A stretch of 64,000 bases of DNA from Afipia massiliensis (GCF_001006325.2 NZ_LBIA02000001.1:2667501-2731500); one strand, 5' to 3'; shown: positions 54,463 through 63,701, counted from the stretch's first letter. Numbers and translations are program-made. Notes: a model not told the origin generated them from the sequence alone.

Positions 54463-55787
54463 GCAGCCTGATCATCTTCGGATTGCTGATTGCGCTCATG
54501 TTGACTGGGATGCCGATCTCGATCGCACTTGGCCTCACAGTGCTGTCGTTCCTGTTCTTCCTGACCAGCGTACCGATCGAGTCGGTTGCGCTGAAGCTGT
54601 TCACCGGGATCGAGAAGTTCGAGATCATGGCGATCCCGTTCTTTATTCTTGCTGGCAATTTTCTCACTCATGGCGGCGTCGCAAGGCGCATGATCGAGTT
54701 TGCAAGAACCATGATAGGCCACTGGGCCGGTGGATTGGGTATCGCCGGGACGATGGCCGCTGCATTATTTTCGGCCGTGTCGGGATCGTCTCCCGCGACG
54801 GTGGTCGCGATCGGATCGATCATGCTGCCTGCAATGCTTGCGGTCGGCTATCCGAAGCGCTTCGGCGCCGGGATTATCGTCACCGGAGGCGCGTTGGGGA
54901 ATCTCATTCCGCCTTCGATCATCATGGTGATCTACGCCGTATCGACCAGCGGAGCGGTCTACTTCGGTCCGAATGGCGAGCGTGTGTCCTCGGCGTCGGT
55001 AGGCCAGTTGTTTATGGCCGGAATGGTGCCGGGGATTATTCTTGCGGTCATGTTGTCCGCCACGACCTGGTATCGCGCATGGAAAAACAATTATCCGAGA
55101 ATCCCGAAAGCAACCTGGGGTGAGCGCTGGCGCGCATTCGTGGACTCGTCCTGGGGCATTTTCCTGATCGTCGTCGTTCTGGGCGGCATCTATCTGGGCT
55201 GGTTCACGCCGACCGAGGCTGCCGCGATGAGCGCGGTTTATGCCTTTTTGATCGAGATGTTCATCTACAAGGATCTCACCTGGAAGAGTGTGCCCAAGGT
55301 CCTGCTCGCGTCCGCCAACATGAGCGCGATGATCCTCTACATCGTGACCAATGCGGTCCTGTTCTCGTTCCTGATGACGAGCGAGCAGATTCCGCAGACG
55401 ATGGCTGCGTGGATTACGGGAAGCGGCATCAACTGGATTGCATTCCTGCTCCTCGTGAACCTGCTTCTTCTTCTGGCCGGCAACGTGATGGAGCCGTCGT
55501 CTATCGTTCTGATCATGGCCCCGATTCTCTTTCCAATTGCGGTCAAACTCGGGATCGATCCCGTGCATTTTGGCATCATTATTGTCGTCAACATGGAAAT
55601 CGGCATGTGCCATCCACCGGTGGGGCTCAACCTTTATGTGGCATCTGGTATCGCCAAAATGGGTATCACCGAGCTTTCGATCGCTGTCTTGCCCTGGCTG
55701 ATCACGCTCCTCATCTTTCTCGTCATGATCACGTACATTCCAGAGATTTCGCTGTGGTTGCCGCGCACTCTGGGAATGTTGCGTTAG
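54459..55787 (+). CDS. dctM: TRAP transporter large membrane subunit
   Basis: The 442-residue protein has about twelve membrane segments. Family motifs include LFTGIEKFEIMAIPFFILAGNFLTHGGVARRMIEFA, FSAVSGSSPATVVAIGSIMLPAM and GALGNLIPPSIIMVIYAVSTS. NVMEPSSIVLIMAPILFPIAVKLGIDPVHFGIIIVVNMEIGMCHPPVGLNLYV is the second-half signature. It is the sodium-coupled translocation subunit. Confidence 0.95.
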   Translation: MSSLIIFGLLIALMLTGMPISIALGLTVLSFLFFLTSVPIESVALKLFTGIEKFEIMAIPFFILAGNFLTHGGVARRMIEFARTMIGHWAGGLGIAGTMAAALFSAVSGSSPATVVAIGSIMLPAMLAVGYPKRFGAGIIVTGGALGNLIPPSIIMVIYAVSTSGAVYFGPNGERVSSASVGQLFMAGMVPGIILAVMLSATTWYRAWKNNYPRIPKATWGERWRAFVDSSWGIFLIVVVLGGIYLGWFTPTEAAAMSAVYAFLIEMFIYKDLTWKSVPKVLLASANMSAMILYIVTNAVLFSFLMTSEQIPQTMAAWITGSGINWIAFLLLVNLLLLLAGNVMEPSSIVLIMAPILFPIAVKLGIDPVHFGIIIVVNMEIGMCHPPVGLNLYVASGIAKMGITELSIAVLPWLITLLIFLVMITYIPEISLWLPRTLGMLR

Positions 55788-55890
55788 CGCTGCCGACTGC
55801 ATTAATGGGCGTTCACCTAGGTGTCCAAAGCTTAAGTTGAAAGCGGGCCTGTTGCTGTCATCTTCGGGAGAGTTCATCCGGAGATGCCCC

Positions 55891-56484
55891 ATGAAGAAAG
55901 TTATTCTCGCGAGCGTTGCGGCAGTCGCCATCATCGGCTCGACCGCCGTCTATGCGGAGCACCGCCACCACCACCATCATCGCATGAGCACGGAAGACCG
56001 CGCGGCATTCGTCGATGCGAAGATCGCGGCTGTGAAGGCCGGCCTGAAGCTCACGCCGGAGCAGGAAAAGATGTGGCCGCCGGTCGAGGCGGCGGTGCGC
56101 GATTTCGCCAAGCAGCGGATTGCGATGGCCAATGCGCGCGCCAGCGAGCGCGATGCGCGGCGCGCGGCACGGGATCAGAAGGGCTCTCAGGACGGCAAGC
56201 CGGCAACGGCCGATCAGGCCCGCGACCCGATGGTGCGGCTGCGCGACCGGGCCGACAGGATGGCGGAGACCGCCGCTGGCCTGAAGAAGATCGCCGACGC
56301 CGCCGATCCGCTCTACAAGAGCCTCGATGACGGCCAGAAGCGGCGGCTGACGATGCTGACCCGCATGGGCGGGCATCACGGCTGGCGCGGACGGAGCTTC
56401 GAGCGCGGTCTGGACGGCGACCGATTCGACCGGGATCGCGGCCCTGGCCGGGACCGTGGCGCAGGGGACTCCGAGCGCCTCTGA
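55891..56484 (+). CDS. Spy/CpxP-like periplasmic LTXXQ-motif protein
   Basis: ATG 55891 gives 197 residues with a signal peptide (KKVILASVAAVAIIGSTAVYA). The mature N-terminus is His-rich (EHRHHHHHR), which could bind metal. A helical region holds the LTPEQEKMWPPVEAAVRDFAKQR motif of the LTXXQ family and SLDDGQKRRLTMLTRMGG. The Arg/Asp/Gly-rich tail (RDRGPGRDRGAG) is low-complexity. Relatives are chaperone-like proteins or envelope-stress and metal sensors. Function here is inferred only. Confidence 0.82.
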   Translation: MKKVILASVAAVAIIGSTAVYAEHRHHHHHRMSTEDRAAFVDAKIAAVKAGLKLTPEQEKMWPPVEAAVRDFAKQRIAMANARASERDARRAARDQKGSQDGKPATADQARDPMVRLRDRADRMAETAAGLKKIADAADPLYKSLDDGQKRRLTMLTRMGGHHGWRGRSFERGLDGDRFDRDRGPGRDRGAGDSERL

Positions 56485-56512
56485 GGTCCCCGCCCAGACC
56501 ATGAGGGACGAC

Positions 56513-56540
56513 AAAACCGCCGGAAATCCGGCGGTTTTTT
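56513..56540 (+). terminator. Intrinsic terminator after the Spy-like gene
   Basis: CCGCCGG, AAAT, CCGGCGG followed by TTTTTT, with an AAAA run on the other side. Confidence 0.92.
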
Positions 56541-56661
56541 GCTGTCCGGAACTGCTCGAATCTAGCGTTGTCCAGCGCAGGGAAAACCCGCGAACCTTGC
56601 TGGACATGGCCGGTTCGCTTTGCTAAACGACGCCGTCCTCAACGGACATCCGGTTGGATCC

Positions 56662-56737
<76 letters not shown>

Positions 56738-56840
56738 AACAAACCAAACATGATGGTTTTGGATTGGTGAGAACGAGCCGCATTCTGCAGCTCGTTCAGC
56801 AGTTCTGTCTCTGTTCGAGCTTCCGGGGGCGCGGCGCGTC

Positions 56841-57830
56841 TCAATTGATTTTGGCGCCGGAGCTATCCACCACCTTGCCCCAACGCTCATAGTCCGCGTG
56901 GATCGTCTGAGTGAATGCTTCCGGCGTTGTCGTCGTGACGCTCAGGCCCTGCGCGCCAAGGCGTTCCCGCACGTCAGGGAGATTCCCGATGCGGATCACT
57001 TCGGCGTTCAGTCGCTGGAGAATGGCTGTCGGCGTTGCTGCGGGAGCCACGAGGCCAAACCAGGAGTCGACGACCAGGCCCGGCAAACCAGCTTCGGCGG
57101 CCGTAGGGACGTTGGGAAGTTGGGGCGACCGTTCGCGGCTGGTAACGACCAGTCCCTTGATCTTGCCGTCTCTGATTTGAGGCGCGAGGACGGTCAGGGT
57201 GTCGAAGGCAAGGTTCACCTGGCTGCCGAGCAGTGCGTTGATGGCTGGCGCGCTGCCTTTGAACGGCACATGCAGCAGGTCTGTCCCGGTCAGGTTTTTG
57301 AAGAGTTCACCGCTCAGGTGGCAGAGCGTGCCGGGGCCGCACGACGAGTACGTAAATTTGCCCGGCTCGCTCTTTGCGGCAGCGATCAGCTCCTTGAGAG
57401 TCGATACGGGTGTATCAGGGCTGGCCGCGACCACATAAGGGACCGACGCTAGAAGCGAAACAGGAGCGAAGCTTTTGAAGGGGTCGTAAGTGATGGACCT
57501 GTTGATGTGCGGCAGGATCGTGAGCTGCCCAGCCGAAGCAAGCGAGAGCGTGTAACCGTCCGGATCGGCCTTGGCGACGAATTCCGCTGCGATGGCTGTG
57601 CCAGCGCCTGGCTTGTTCTCGACCACAATGGATTGTTTGAGCGCTTCGCTGAGCTTGTCGGCATAGATCCGCGCGATGGTGTCAGCGGCACCGCCCGCCG
57701 GAAACGGCACGATGAATTTGATCGTTCGGCTTGGCCACGTATCGGCGAACGATGCGGTGCTGACGCTGACGAGCAAGCCGACCGCTGCGAGAGATGCCGA
57801 AATGAAGTTGAAGATCCTGAAGGAACGCAT
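56841..57830 (-). CDS. Orphan Bug/TctC-type substrate-binding protein
   Basis: The 329-residue protein has a signal peptide (FISASLAAVGLLVSVSTASFA) and the Bug fold: TWPSRTIKFIVPFPAGGAADTIARIYADKLSEAL, NKPGAGTAIAAEFVAKADPDGYTL, and a characteristic SSCGPGTLCHLSGELFKNLTG segment. No TctA/TctB genes are adjacent, so it is one of the orphan Bug proteins numerous in this group. It either shares a remote TctAB or senses ligand for another system. It is divergent from the TetR gene and its Liv operon. Confidence 0.9.
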   Translation of the reverse strand: MRSFRIFNFISASLAAVGLLVSVSTASFADTWPSRTIKFIVPFPAGGAADTIARIYADKLSEALKQSIVVENKPGAGTAIAAEFVAKADPDGYTLSLASAGQLTILPHINRSITYDPFKSFAPVSLLASVPYVVAASPDTPVSTLKELIAAAKSEPGKFTYSSCGPGTLCHLSGELFKNLTGTDLLHVPFKGSAPAINALLGSQVNLAFDTLTVLAPQIRDGKIKGLVVTSRERSPQLPNVPTAAEAGLPGLVVDSWFGLVAPAATPTAILQRLNAEVIRIGNLPDVRERLGAQGLSVTTTTPEAFTQTIHADYERWGKVVDSSGAKIN

Positions 57831-58240
57831 CGTATAATTCCTTGATGGTTTGTCGACGAGTTGCCACGGTCACGCGTTCGCGCGGAATGAATCGAATCCA
57901 TTCCGCGACGTGGTGTGGGTTGTGGCGACGGTTTGCCTGCTATTCTCGATGTTGCCAGCGACGACGAGGGCGTTGGCTGTTGCATAAAAGATGGCGTCAG
58001 AACGCAGGCGTTGCAATGAAATGCTATTGCGAAACGATATGGACGCTTGGTTCATTCATCTCGCGCCGATCTCGGATTTGGAAAATCGTTCTGTTCGCTC
58101 AATGACGAGCGAATGCTGCGTCGCTTGCGCCGGATGCGACAGTCATCGCGTCAGCCGATGCGGCAAGAGAACCTCTGATGCAATGGGATCCGGCGTGCGG
58201 GCCCATCCGCGAGAGGCGGCTGCGACATTGATAGTGGAAA
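57831..58240. other. Divergent intergenic region between the Bug gene and the TetR gene
   Basis: About 400 bp without a credible gene. A frame at 57991-58260 has no ribosome binding site and an odd Cys/Arg/Met-rich composition, and I reject it. The stretch should hold promoters for both directions. The only clear signal is the operator-like repeat just beyond its right end. Confidence 0.55.
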
Positions 58241-58256
58241 CCGACTCTGAAGTCGG
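58241..58256. promoter_or_regulatory. Operator-like inverted repeat upstream of the TetR gene (copy 1)
   Basis: CCGACT-CTGA-AGTCGG is a 6-bp inverted repeat with a 4-base centre, 31 bases before the GTG start. The same core, CGACTCTGNAGTCG, recurs at 58987-59002 before the Liv operon. Confidence 0.75.
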
Positions 58257-58287
58257 GTAGCCATACACTCTGCCAAAGGAGGCCGTC

Positions 58288-58962
58288 GTGGCTCGCTGGA
58301 ATAACGCCGTTGCCAGCGCAACGGAACTCAAGAATCTCCGGAAGGACGCGCTGTACCGTGAGGCGGCAAAGGCCTTTCGCCGCAATGGCTATCACGGGAC
58401 CTCGCTCGACGAGATCGCCGAGGGCTTGGGGATCAGCAAGCCGACCCTCTATCACTATGTCAAAACCAAGCGGGATCTTCTGTATCAGTGCCACATGGCG
58501 GCCGCCGAGCAGGCGCTGTCCACGGTGTGCCGGGACGAGGGCGTCACCGGCATCGAGCGACTCCGGCGGACGACGTCAGCCTATGTTCGATCAATGATCG
58601 GCGAGCAGAGCTATAGCGTTATTATTCTTGAGGAAAAATCGCTTTCCCCGGTCCAGCTTTCGACCGTCGTGCATGAGCGTGATCGCTTCGAGGGCGCTCT
58701 GATCTCGATGGTGCTGGAGGGGCAGCAGGACGGCACGATCCTTCCCGGGGAACCGCGGTTCGTGGTCTTCAACGTGCTCGGCGCGGTCAACTGGGTCACC
58801 AAATGGTACCGGCCCGGTGGCTCCTGGAGCGAGGCGGATGTCGGCGAGGGGGTCGCAGGCTTTGTCTGCCGCGGCCTTGCGGCGCCCGGAGTCACGATCG
58901 AGGGTAGCCAATTACTGCCGCGATTGCCGTTGATGGCAACAATGTCAGTGCGGAAAACCTAG
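58288..58962 (+). CDS. TetR family transcriptional regulator
   Basis: GTG 58288 lies five bases after AAAGGAGG and gives 224 residues. The N-terminal helix-turn-helix is RKDALYREAAKAFRRNGYHGTSLDEIAEGLGISKPTLYHYVKTKRDLLYQ (about 18-67). The C-terminal ligand domain resembles the KstR/FadR-like group of acyl-CoA or aromatic-CoA responsive repressors, but the ligand is unknown. Matching operators before its own gene and before the Liv operon imply autoregulation plus control of uptake and CoA activation. Confidence 0.93.
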   Translation: MARWNNAVASATELKNLRKDALYREAAKAFRRNGYHGTSLDEIAEGLGISKPTLYHYVKTKRDLLYQCHMAAAEQALSTVCRDEGVTGIERLRRTTSAYVRSMIGEQSYSVIILEEKSLSPVQLSTVVHERDRFEGALISMVLEGQQDGTILPGEPRFVVFNVLGAVNWVTKWYRPGGSWSEADVGEGVAGFVCRGLAAPGVTIEGSQLLPRLPLMATMSVRKT

Positions 58963-58979
58963 TCAACGGGTCCACCCTG

Positions 58980-59002
58980 TTGACTTTCGACTCTGCAGTC
59001 GA
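58980..59002 (+). promoter_or_regulatory. Liv operon promoter region with operator-like repeat (copy 2)
   Basis: TTGACT (58980-58985) is a good -35 box. TCGACT-CTGC-AGTCGA (58987-59002) begins two bases later and fills the spacer, so a bound repressor would block RNA polymerase directly. Confidence 0.75.
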
Positions 59003-59062
59003 TTAGTCGTACCCGAAGTTGAGGCGAGCCAATGAAGAGCCCGCCGGGTATGGCAGGACGTT

Positions 59063-59881
59063 GTGGCGGACCAAGTACGAGATGGAACGAGCCCGGCAGG
59101 GGCAAGCAGCTCCCGTCAGTTGTTACGGGCAGTGGGACTCTCGAAGCGCTTCGGCGGCGTGCAGGCGTTGCGCGATGTGTCGTTCGCGATGGATCGCGGA
59201 CAGGTCGTCGGGCTGATCGGGCCAAACGGCTCCGGCAAATCGACCTGCGTCAATCTTCTCTCCGGCACTCTGCCTGTCAGCGCAGGCGAAGTTTGGCTCG
59301 ACGATGAACTGCTGACCGGCAAGCCGATTGATGCGGCTGTGGTCAAAGGCCTGTCGCGCACCTTCCAGAGCACGCAGATATTCCCTGAAGATACCGCGCT
59401 CGAAAATGTGATGCTCGGGTGTCACACCCTGTTCAAGCAGGGCCCGGCGAAGTCCGTTCTGCGCACAGCTTCGGCCAAACGCGAAAATCTCGAACTGGTC
59501 ACCCATGCCGAGCGCTCGCTTGCATTGGTCGGCCTTGCGGAGCGCCGGGATCAGATCGCTTCGACGCTGTCGGCGGCCGAGCAGCGCCTGCTGATGATCG
59601 CTGTGGCGCTGGCATCAAAGCCCAAGGTCATTCTGCTCGACGAGCCAGCGGCGGGCATGGTCGCCAGCGAGCGCCGCGCCTTGGCAGGCATCATCCGCTC
59701 TCTGCCGTCACACGGCATCAGCGTGCTGGTGATCGAACATCACATGGGGCTGATCATGGAGGTCTGCGACCGCATCGTCGTGCTGAACTTCGGCCAGAAG
59801 ATTGCCGAGGGCACTCCAGCTGAAATCCGTAACAATCAGGCGGTCATCGACGCCTATCTTGGGCATCGCGATCATGCTTGA
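59063..59881 (+). CDS. Branched-chain-type ABC transporter ATP-binding protein (LivG type)
   Basis: GTG 59063 (AGGACG upstream) gives 272 residues. The domain starts LLRAVGLSKRFGGVQALRDVSFAMDRGQVVGLIGPNGSGKST, with Walker A. SRTFQSTQIFPEDTALENVMLG is the LivG Q-loop region. The signature is degenerate (STLSAAEQRLLMIAVALA instead of LSGGQ). Walker B is VILLDEPAAGM. The overall pattern is LivG rather than LivF. It overlaps the next gene by 8 bp. The first about 18 residues are variable. Confidence 0.9.
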   Translation: MADQVRDGTSPAGASSSRQLLRAVGLSKRFGGVQALRDVSFAMDRGQVVGLIGPNGSGKSTCVNLLSGTLPVSAGEVWLDDELLTGKPIDAAVVKGLSRTFQSTQIFPEDTALENVMLGCHTLFKQGPAKSVLRTASAKRENLELVTHAERSLALVGLAERRDQIASTLSAAEQRLLMIAVALASKPKVILLDEPAAGMVASERRALAGIIRSLPSHGISVLVIEHHMGLIMEVCDRIVVLNFGQKIAEGTPAEIRNNQAVIDAYLGHRDHA

Positions 59882-60575
59882 AGTCTCCGATCTGCGTATT
59901 GCTTACGGCCAGGTCGAGGTCGTGCATGGTGTGTCCTTCAATGTGCGCCAGGGCGAATGCGTCGCGCTGATTGGCCCGAACGGCGCCGGCAAATCCACCA
60001 TTCTGAAGACCGTCTGCGGGCTGATGTCGCCAATCGGCGGCTCGATCATGTTCGATGGCCGCTCCACGGCGGGCTTGCCTGGCCACACGATTGCAGGACT
60101 CGGCATTTCGATGTGTCCGGAAGGCCGTCAGGTCTTTCCGGAAATGACCGTGATGGAGAACCTGCAGCTCGGCGCCTATACGCGCCGGCGTAGCGCGATC
60201 AAGAACGACCTCGATGAGATGATGACGCTGTTTCCACGCTTGCGCGAGCGCGCCGGGCAGAATGCCGGAACGCTGTCGGGCGGCGAGCAGGAAATGGTGG
60301 CGATCGCGCGTGCGCTGATGGCGCGCCCGAAACTCTGCATTTTCGATGAGCCCTCGCTCGGCATCGCGCCACGCGTGGTCGATGAAATCGAACAGACGCT
60401 GCTGGCGATCAAGGCGCGGGGCGTCACCATTCTGCTGGTCGAGCAGTCGGTTTCGATGGCGCTTCGCGTTGCCGACCGCGGCTACGTGATCGAGGCGGGA
60501 CTGATCGTGCTTGAAGGGTCATCGGCCGAGCTCTCGGGCAACAAGGACGTCCAGAACGCCTATCTCGGTTTTTGA
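59874..60575 (+). CDS. Branched-chain-type ABC transporter ATP-binding protein (LivF type)
   Basis: ATG 59874 gives 233 residues with LIGPNGAGKSTILKTVCGL (Walker A), GISMCPEGRQVFPEMTVMENLQLGAY (LivF Q-loop), LSGGEQEMVAIARALM (signature), LCIFDEPSLGIAPRVVDEI (Walker B) and VEQSVSMAL (H-loop replaced by Gln, as usual in LivF). It pairs with the LivG-type ATPase on the LivHM permeases. Confidence 0.94.
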   Translation: MLEVSDLRIAYGQVEVVHGVSFNVRQGECVALIGPNGAGKSTILKTVCGLMSPIGGSIMFDGRSTAGLPGHTIAGLGISMCPEGRQVFPEMTVMENLQLGAYTRRRSAIKNDLDEMMTLFPRLRERAGQNAGTLSGGEQEMVAIARALMARPKLCIFDEPSLGIAPRVVDEIEQTLLAIKARGVTILLVEQSVSMALRVADRGYVIEAGLIVLEGSSAELSGNKDVQNAYLGF

Positions 60576-60604
60576 AGCAAGAAAACTCACAGGAGGAGAT
60601 TCTT

Positions 60605-61813
60605 ATGAAGAAATTGTTGGGAGCGGTGCTGTCCGCAGCGCTGATCGGAGCGCCCGGCGCATTCGCCGCCGAAAAGACGCTGACAATCGGTTACAGCGAT
60701 GCGCTGACCGGCGGCGGCGCCGTCTACGGCGTGCCGCAGAAGAAGGCGATCGATCTTGCGATCGAGGAGATCAACGGCGCCGGCGGCATCAAGGTGGGCG
60801 CGGACAACTACAAGATCAAGACCATCGAGTATGACGACAAGGCGGACTCGACCGAAGCCACCAACGTCGCACGCAAGCTGATCGACCGCGACGACGTCAA
60901 GTTCATCCTCGGCTATTGCTGCTCCGCCTCGGGCGGCGCGATGGCATCGTTCATCGGCCGTGAAGACGTCATCGTGCTGGTCGGCACCGCAGGTGCGCGC
61001 TCGATCACCTCGATCGGCAACAAGAACGTGTTCCGTACCCGTCCGCCCGGTGACTACACCGGCGCAGCCGCGGGCAAGTTCATCGCCCAGCAGGGCGTGA
61101 AGACTCTTGGCGTTCTCGCCGTGCGCGACGTGGCGCTGTTCACCCAGTACCGCGATGCGCTGGTCAAGGCATTCGAGGAAGCGGGCGGCAAGGTCGTTGC
61201 GATCGAAACCTTCGGCGGTCAGGACCGTGACATGACCGCCCAGCTGACCAAGCTGCGTGGCCTCAATCCGGATGCGCTGTTCGTGTCGGGCTATGTCGAG
61301 CAGGTTGCCTTCAGCCACCGTCAGGCTGCCGAGCTCGGCATCAAGGTTCAGCGTTATGGCTTCTCCGGCGGCAGCGCCGAGCAGTTCACCAAGGTTGCCA
61401 CCGCCGAGCAGATGAACGGCGCATGGGATCTTCTGGCGATTGAGTTCAATGCCGACGTCCTCGGTCCGAAGGCAGTCGCCTTCGCCGATCGCTACAAGAA
61501 GAAGTACAACGAGAACCCGACGCCGAACCTGGCCTATGCCTACGATCAGGTCTATGTGCTGCGAGACGCGCTGCAGGCAGCGCAAACCACGACCGACCTG
61601 AAGAAGATTCAGGACACGATCCGCGCGCTGCCGGTGCCGAAGGAAGCGTTATTGAAGTACCTGCCGATCAACGGCCGGATGTTCGACGACAAGGGCCAGG
61701 CCTACATCTCCAATGGCGCGTTCCAGTGGAAGAATGGCAACTGGGCTTTCGTCAAGGAGCTTCCGTCGGATGCTGCGGCCTATTCGAACTTCCTGAAGAC
61801 GGTCAAGGATTGA
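60605..61813 (+). CDS. Branched-chain-type ABC transporter substrate-binding protein (LivK type)
   Basis: ATG 60605 follows AGGAGGAG and gives 402 residues with a signal peptide (KKLLGAVLSAALIGAPGAFA). The receptor fold shows as LTIGYSDALTGGGAVYGVPQKKAIDLAIEEINGAGGIKVG, YCCSASGGAMASFIGREDVIVLVGTAGARSI (ligand-binding region) and NPTPNLAYAYDQVYVLRDAL. The unusual CCSASGG stretch differs from amino-acid receptors. Together with the CoA ligase downstream this suggests an organic acid or aromatic acid ligand; that is inference. Confidence 0.92.
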   Translation: MKKLLGAVLSAALIGAPGAFAAEKTLTIGYSDALTGGGAVYGVPQKKAIDLAIEEINGAGGIKVGADNYKIKTIEYDDKADSTEATNVARKLIDRDDVKFILGYCCSASGGAMASFIGREDVIVLVGTAGARSITSIGNKNVFRTRPPGDYTGAAAGKFIAQQGVKTLGVLAVRDVALFTQYRDALVKAFEEAGGKVVAIETFGGQDRDMTAQLTKLRGLNPDALFVSGYVEQVAFSHRQAAELGIKVQRYGFSGGSAEQFTKVATAEQMNGAWDLLAIEFNADVLGPKAVAFADRYKKKYNENPTPNLAYAYDQVYVLRDALQAAQTTTDLKKIQDTIRALPVPKEALLKYLPINGRMFDDKGQAYISNGAFQWKNGNWAFVKELPSDAAAYSNFLKTVKD

Positions 61814-61827
61814 TCGCAGACCAAATT

Positions 61828-61853
61828 CAGCCCGCGGAATGTTCCGCGGGCTG
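61828..61853 (+). promoter_or_regulatory. Hairpin between the LivK- and LivH-type genes
   Basis: CAGCCCGCGGAA (61828-61839) and TTCCGCGGGCTG (61842-61853) are fully complementary and form a strong stem without a T-run, 15 bases after the binding-protein stop. Probably an RNA-stability or partial-termination element. Confidence 0.7.
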
Positions 61854-61869
61854 ATCATCGGACCAGCTC

Positions 61870-62736
61870 ATGCTCATCGATTTCATCCAGCAGATCTTCA
61901 ACGGCCTCGTAGTCGGCAGCATCTACACGCTGATCGCACTCGGCCTGACGACGATCTTCGGCATTCTCGGCATCGCGCACTTCGCACATGGCAGCGTCGC
62001 CATGTTCGGCGGATACCTGACCTATTTCCTGATCTCCGCGCTCGGGATCGGCCTGTTGCCGTCATTCATTCTGGCGATGGCTGTCGGCGCGCTGCTCGGC
62101 GTCGTTCTTGAGCGCGTCGCGTACTATCCGGTGCGTAATGCACCCCCGATCAACTCCTTCATTATCGCGCTCGGACTGACCCTGATTATCGAAAAGCTGA
62201 ATCTGCTCGCGTTCGGTATCGATCAGGTCATCATTCCGACGCCGTTCGTCAATGTCATCAATATCGGCGGCGTGACCATGCCGGAGCTGCGCATCTATGT
62301 GCTGGTGATCGCCGCGATCCTGGTCATCGGTATGACGCTTCTGATCCAGCGTACGTGGATCGGCATGGCGGTTCGCGCCGTTGCGCAGAATCGCCTTGCG
62401 GCAGTGCTGATGGGCATCAACGTCAATTCCGTGTCGATGTTCGTATTCGCGCTGAGTTCCGCGCTGGGCGTCGCGGCCGGCGTGCTGGTCGGCGCGCTGT
62501 TCGCGGTGGCGCCGGGCGTCAGCAGCGGGCTCGTCATCAAGGGCTTTGCGGTGCTGATCCTCGGCGGCCTGGGCTCGATCCCCGGCGCGATCGTCGGCGG
62601 CATGGTGCTCGGCGTGTCCGAAGCATTCGCTGCGGCGTTCGTGTCGTCGGCCTATAAAGACGTGATCTCGTTCCTGCTGATGATCCTTGTTCTGCTGGTG
62701 CGACCTGAAGGCCTGATGCGCAGGAGCAGCCGCTGA
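61870..62736 (+). CDS. Branched-chain-type ABC transporter permease (LivH type)
   Basis: The 288-residue protein has about eight membrane segments. QQIFNGLVVGSIYTLIALGLTTIFGILGIAHFAHGSVAMFGGYLTYFL is the LivH start. MAVRAVAQNRLAAVLMGINVNSVSMFVFALSSALGVAAGVLVG is the ATPase-coupling region. GLVIKGFAVLILGGLGSIPGAIVGGMVLGVSE completes it. It overlaps the LivM start by one base (TGATG). Confidence 0.94.
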   Translation: MLIDFIQQIFNGLVVGSIYTLIALGLTTIFGILGIAHFAHGSVAMFGGYLTYFLISALGIGLLPSFILAMAVGALLGVVLERVAYYPVRNAPPINSFIIALGLTLIIEKLNLLAFGIDQVIIPTPFVNVINIGGVTMPELRIYVLVIAAILVIGMTLLIQRTWIGMAVRAVAQNRLAAVLMGINVNSVSMFVFALSSALGVAAGVLVGALFAVAPGVSSGLVIKGFAVLILGGLGSIPGAIVGGMVLGVSEAFAAAFVSSAYKDVISFLLMILVLLVRPEGLMRRSSR

Positions 62737-63701
62737 TGTGGACGCGATTTGCCATTGTTGCGGTCATTGCTGCCGCAATCGTCTTTCCGCTGTTCGTGAC
62801 GGTGAACTACTTCATCCACCTCGCGATCCTGGCGATGATCTTCATGATCGTTGCACAGGGCGCCAACGTCATTCAGGGTTATACCGGCTATGTCTCGATC
62901 GCGCAGGGCGCGTTCATGGGCATCGGCGCCTATGCGTCGGCGTTGTTGAGCATGCGCGCGGGGTTTCCGGTGTGGCTGTCGATGCTGGTGGCCCCGGCCA
63001 TCACGGCGGTCGCTGCGGCGATCGCGGGCTATCCGTCGCTTCGGGTCAAGGGCCATTACTTCGCCATCGTGACGCTGGCGATGAATATGGTGGTGTTCAT
63101 CGTGCTGGTGAACTGGATCTCGCTGACCAAGGGAGAGCCTGGTCTGCCGAGCATTCCGTCGCCTGAGGCGATCAATCTCGGCTTCATTGAAATCGCATTC
63201 GAGAAGCGCCGCGCCTTTTACTATCTTGCGCTGGCGGCGCTGGTTCTCGTCATGTGGATTGTGGCCGCTGTGGTGCGGTCGCGGGTCGGCCGGGTGTTGC
63301 TGGCGATCCGCCAGAATGAGACCTTCGCTGAAGCTGCAGGCATCGCCTGCTGGAAGTACAAACTGTTCGCGTTCATCTTCAGCGCGTCGCTGGCAGGCTT
63401 CGGCGGCGCGATCTACGCGCACTACATGGGCTTCATCAATCCGACACCGTTCTCCGCGGATGCATCGCTCAACGCTATTCTTGCGGTCATTCTGGGTGGC
63501 AGCGGTACGCTGACCGGCCCGCTGATCGGCGGTGCGCTGACGGTGATCCTGCCGGAAGCGCTGCGCGTGGCTGAAATCTATCGCCTGATCGCCTATGGTC
63601 TATTGCTGATCCTGGTGGTGATCTTCCTGCCGCGTGGTCTGGTGCCGGCGATGGTGGATGGTGTCAGGTCGATCACGGGCAGGGGGAAGAAGGCTCCGTG
63701 A
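62736..63701 (+). CDS. Branched-chain-type ABC transporter permease (LivM type)
   Basis: The 321-residue protein has about nine membrane segments. NVIQGYTGYVSIAQGAFMGIGAYASALLSM and LRVKGHYFAIVTLAMNMVVFIVL are LivM motifs. VLLAIRQNETFAEAAGIACWKYKLFAFIFSASLAGFGGAIYAHYMGFINP is the coupling loop. It forms the pore with LivH. The next gene starts inside its stop codon (GTGA). Confidence 0.94.
   Translation: MWTRFAIVAVIAAAIVFPLFVTVNYFIHLAILAMIFMIVAQGANVIQGYTGYVSIAQGAFMGIGAYASALLSMRAGFPVWLSMLVAPAITAVAAAIAGYPSLRVKGHYFAIVTLAMNMVVFIVLVNWISLTKGEPGLPSIPSPEAINLGFIEIAFEKRRAFYYLALAALVLVMWIVAAVVRSRVGRVLLAIRQNETFAEAAGIACWKYKLFAFIFSASLAGFGGAIYAHYMGFINPTPFSADASLNAILAVILGGSGTLTGPLIGGALTVILPEALRVAEIYRLIAYGLLLILVVIFLPRGLVPAMVDGVRSITGRGKKAP

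Noticed and set aside
57991-58260. 89-codon frame before the TetR gene
   Set aside because: No ribosome binding site, odd composition, and it runs into the operator-like repeat.
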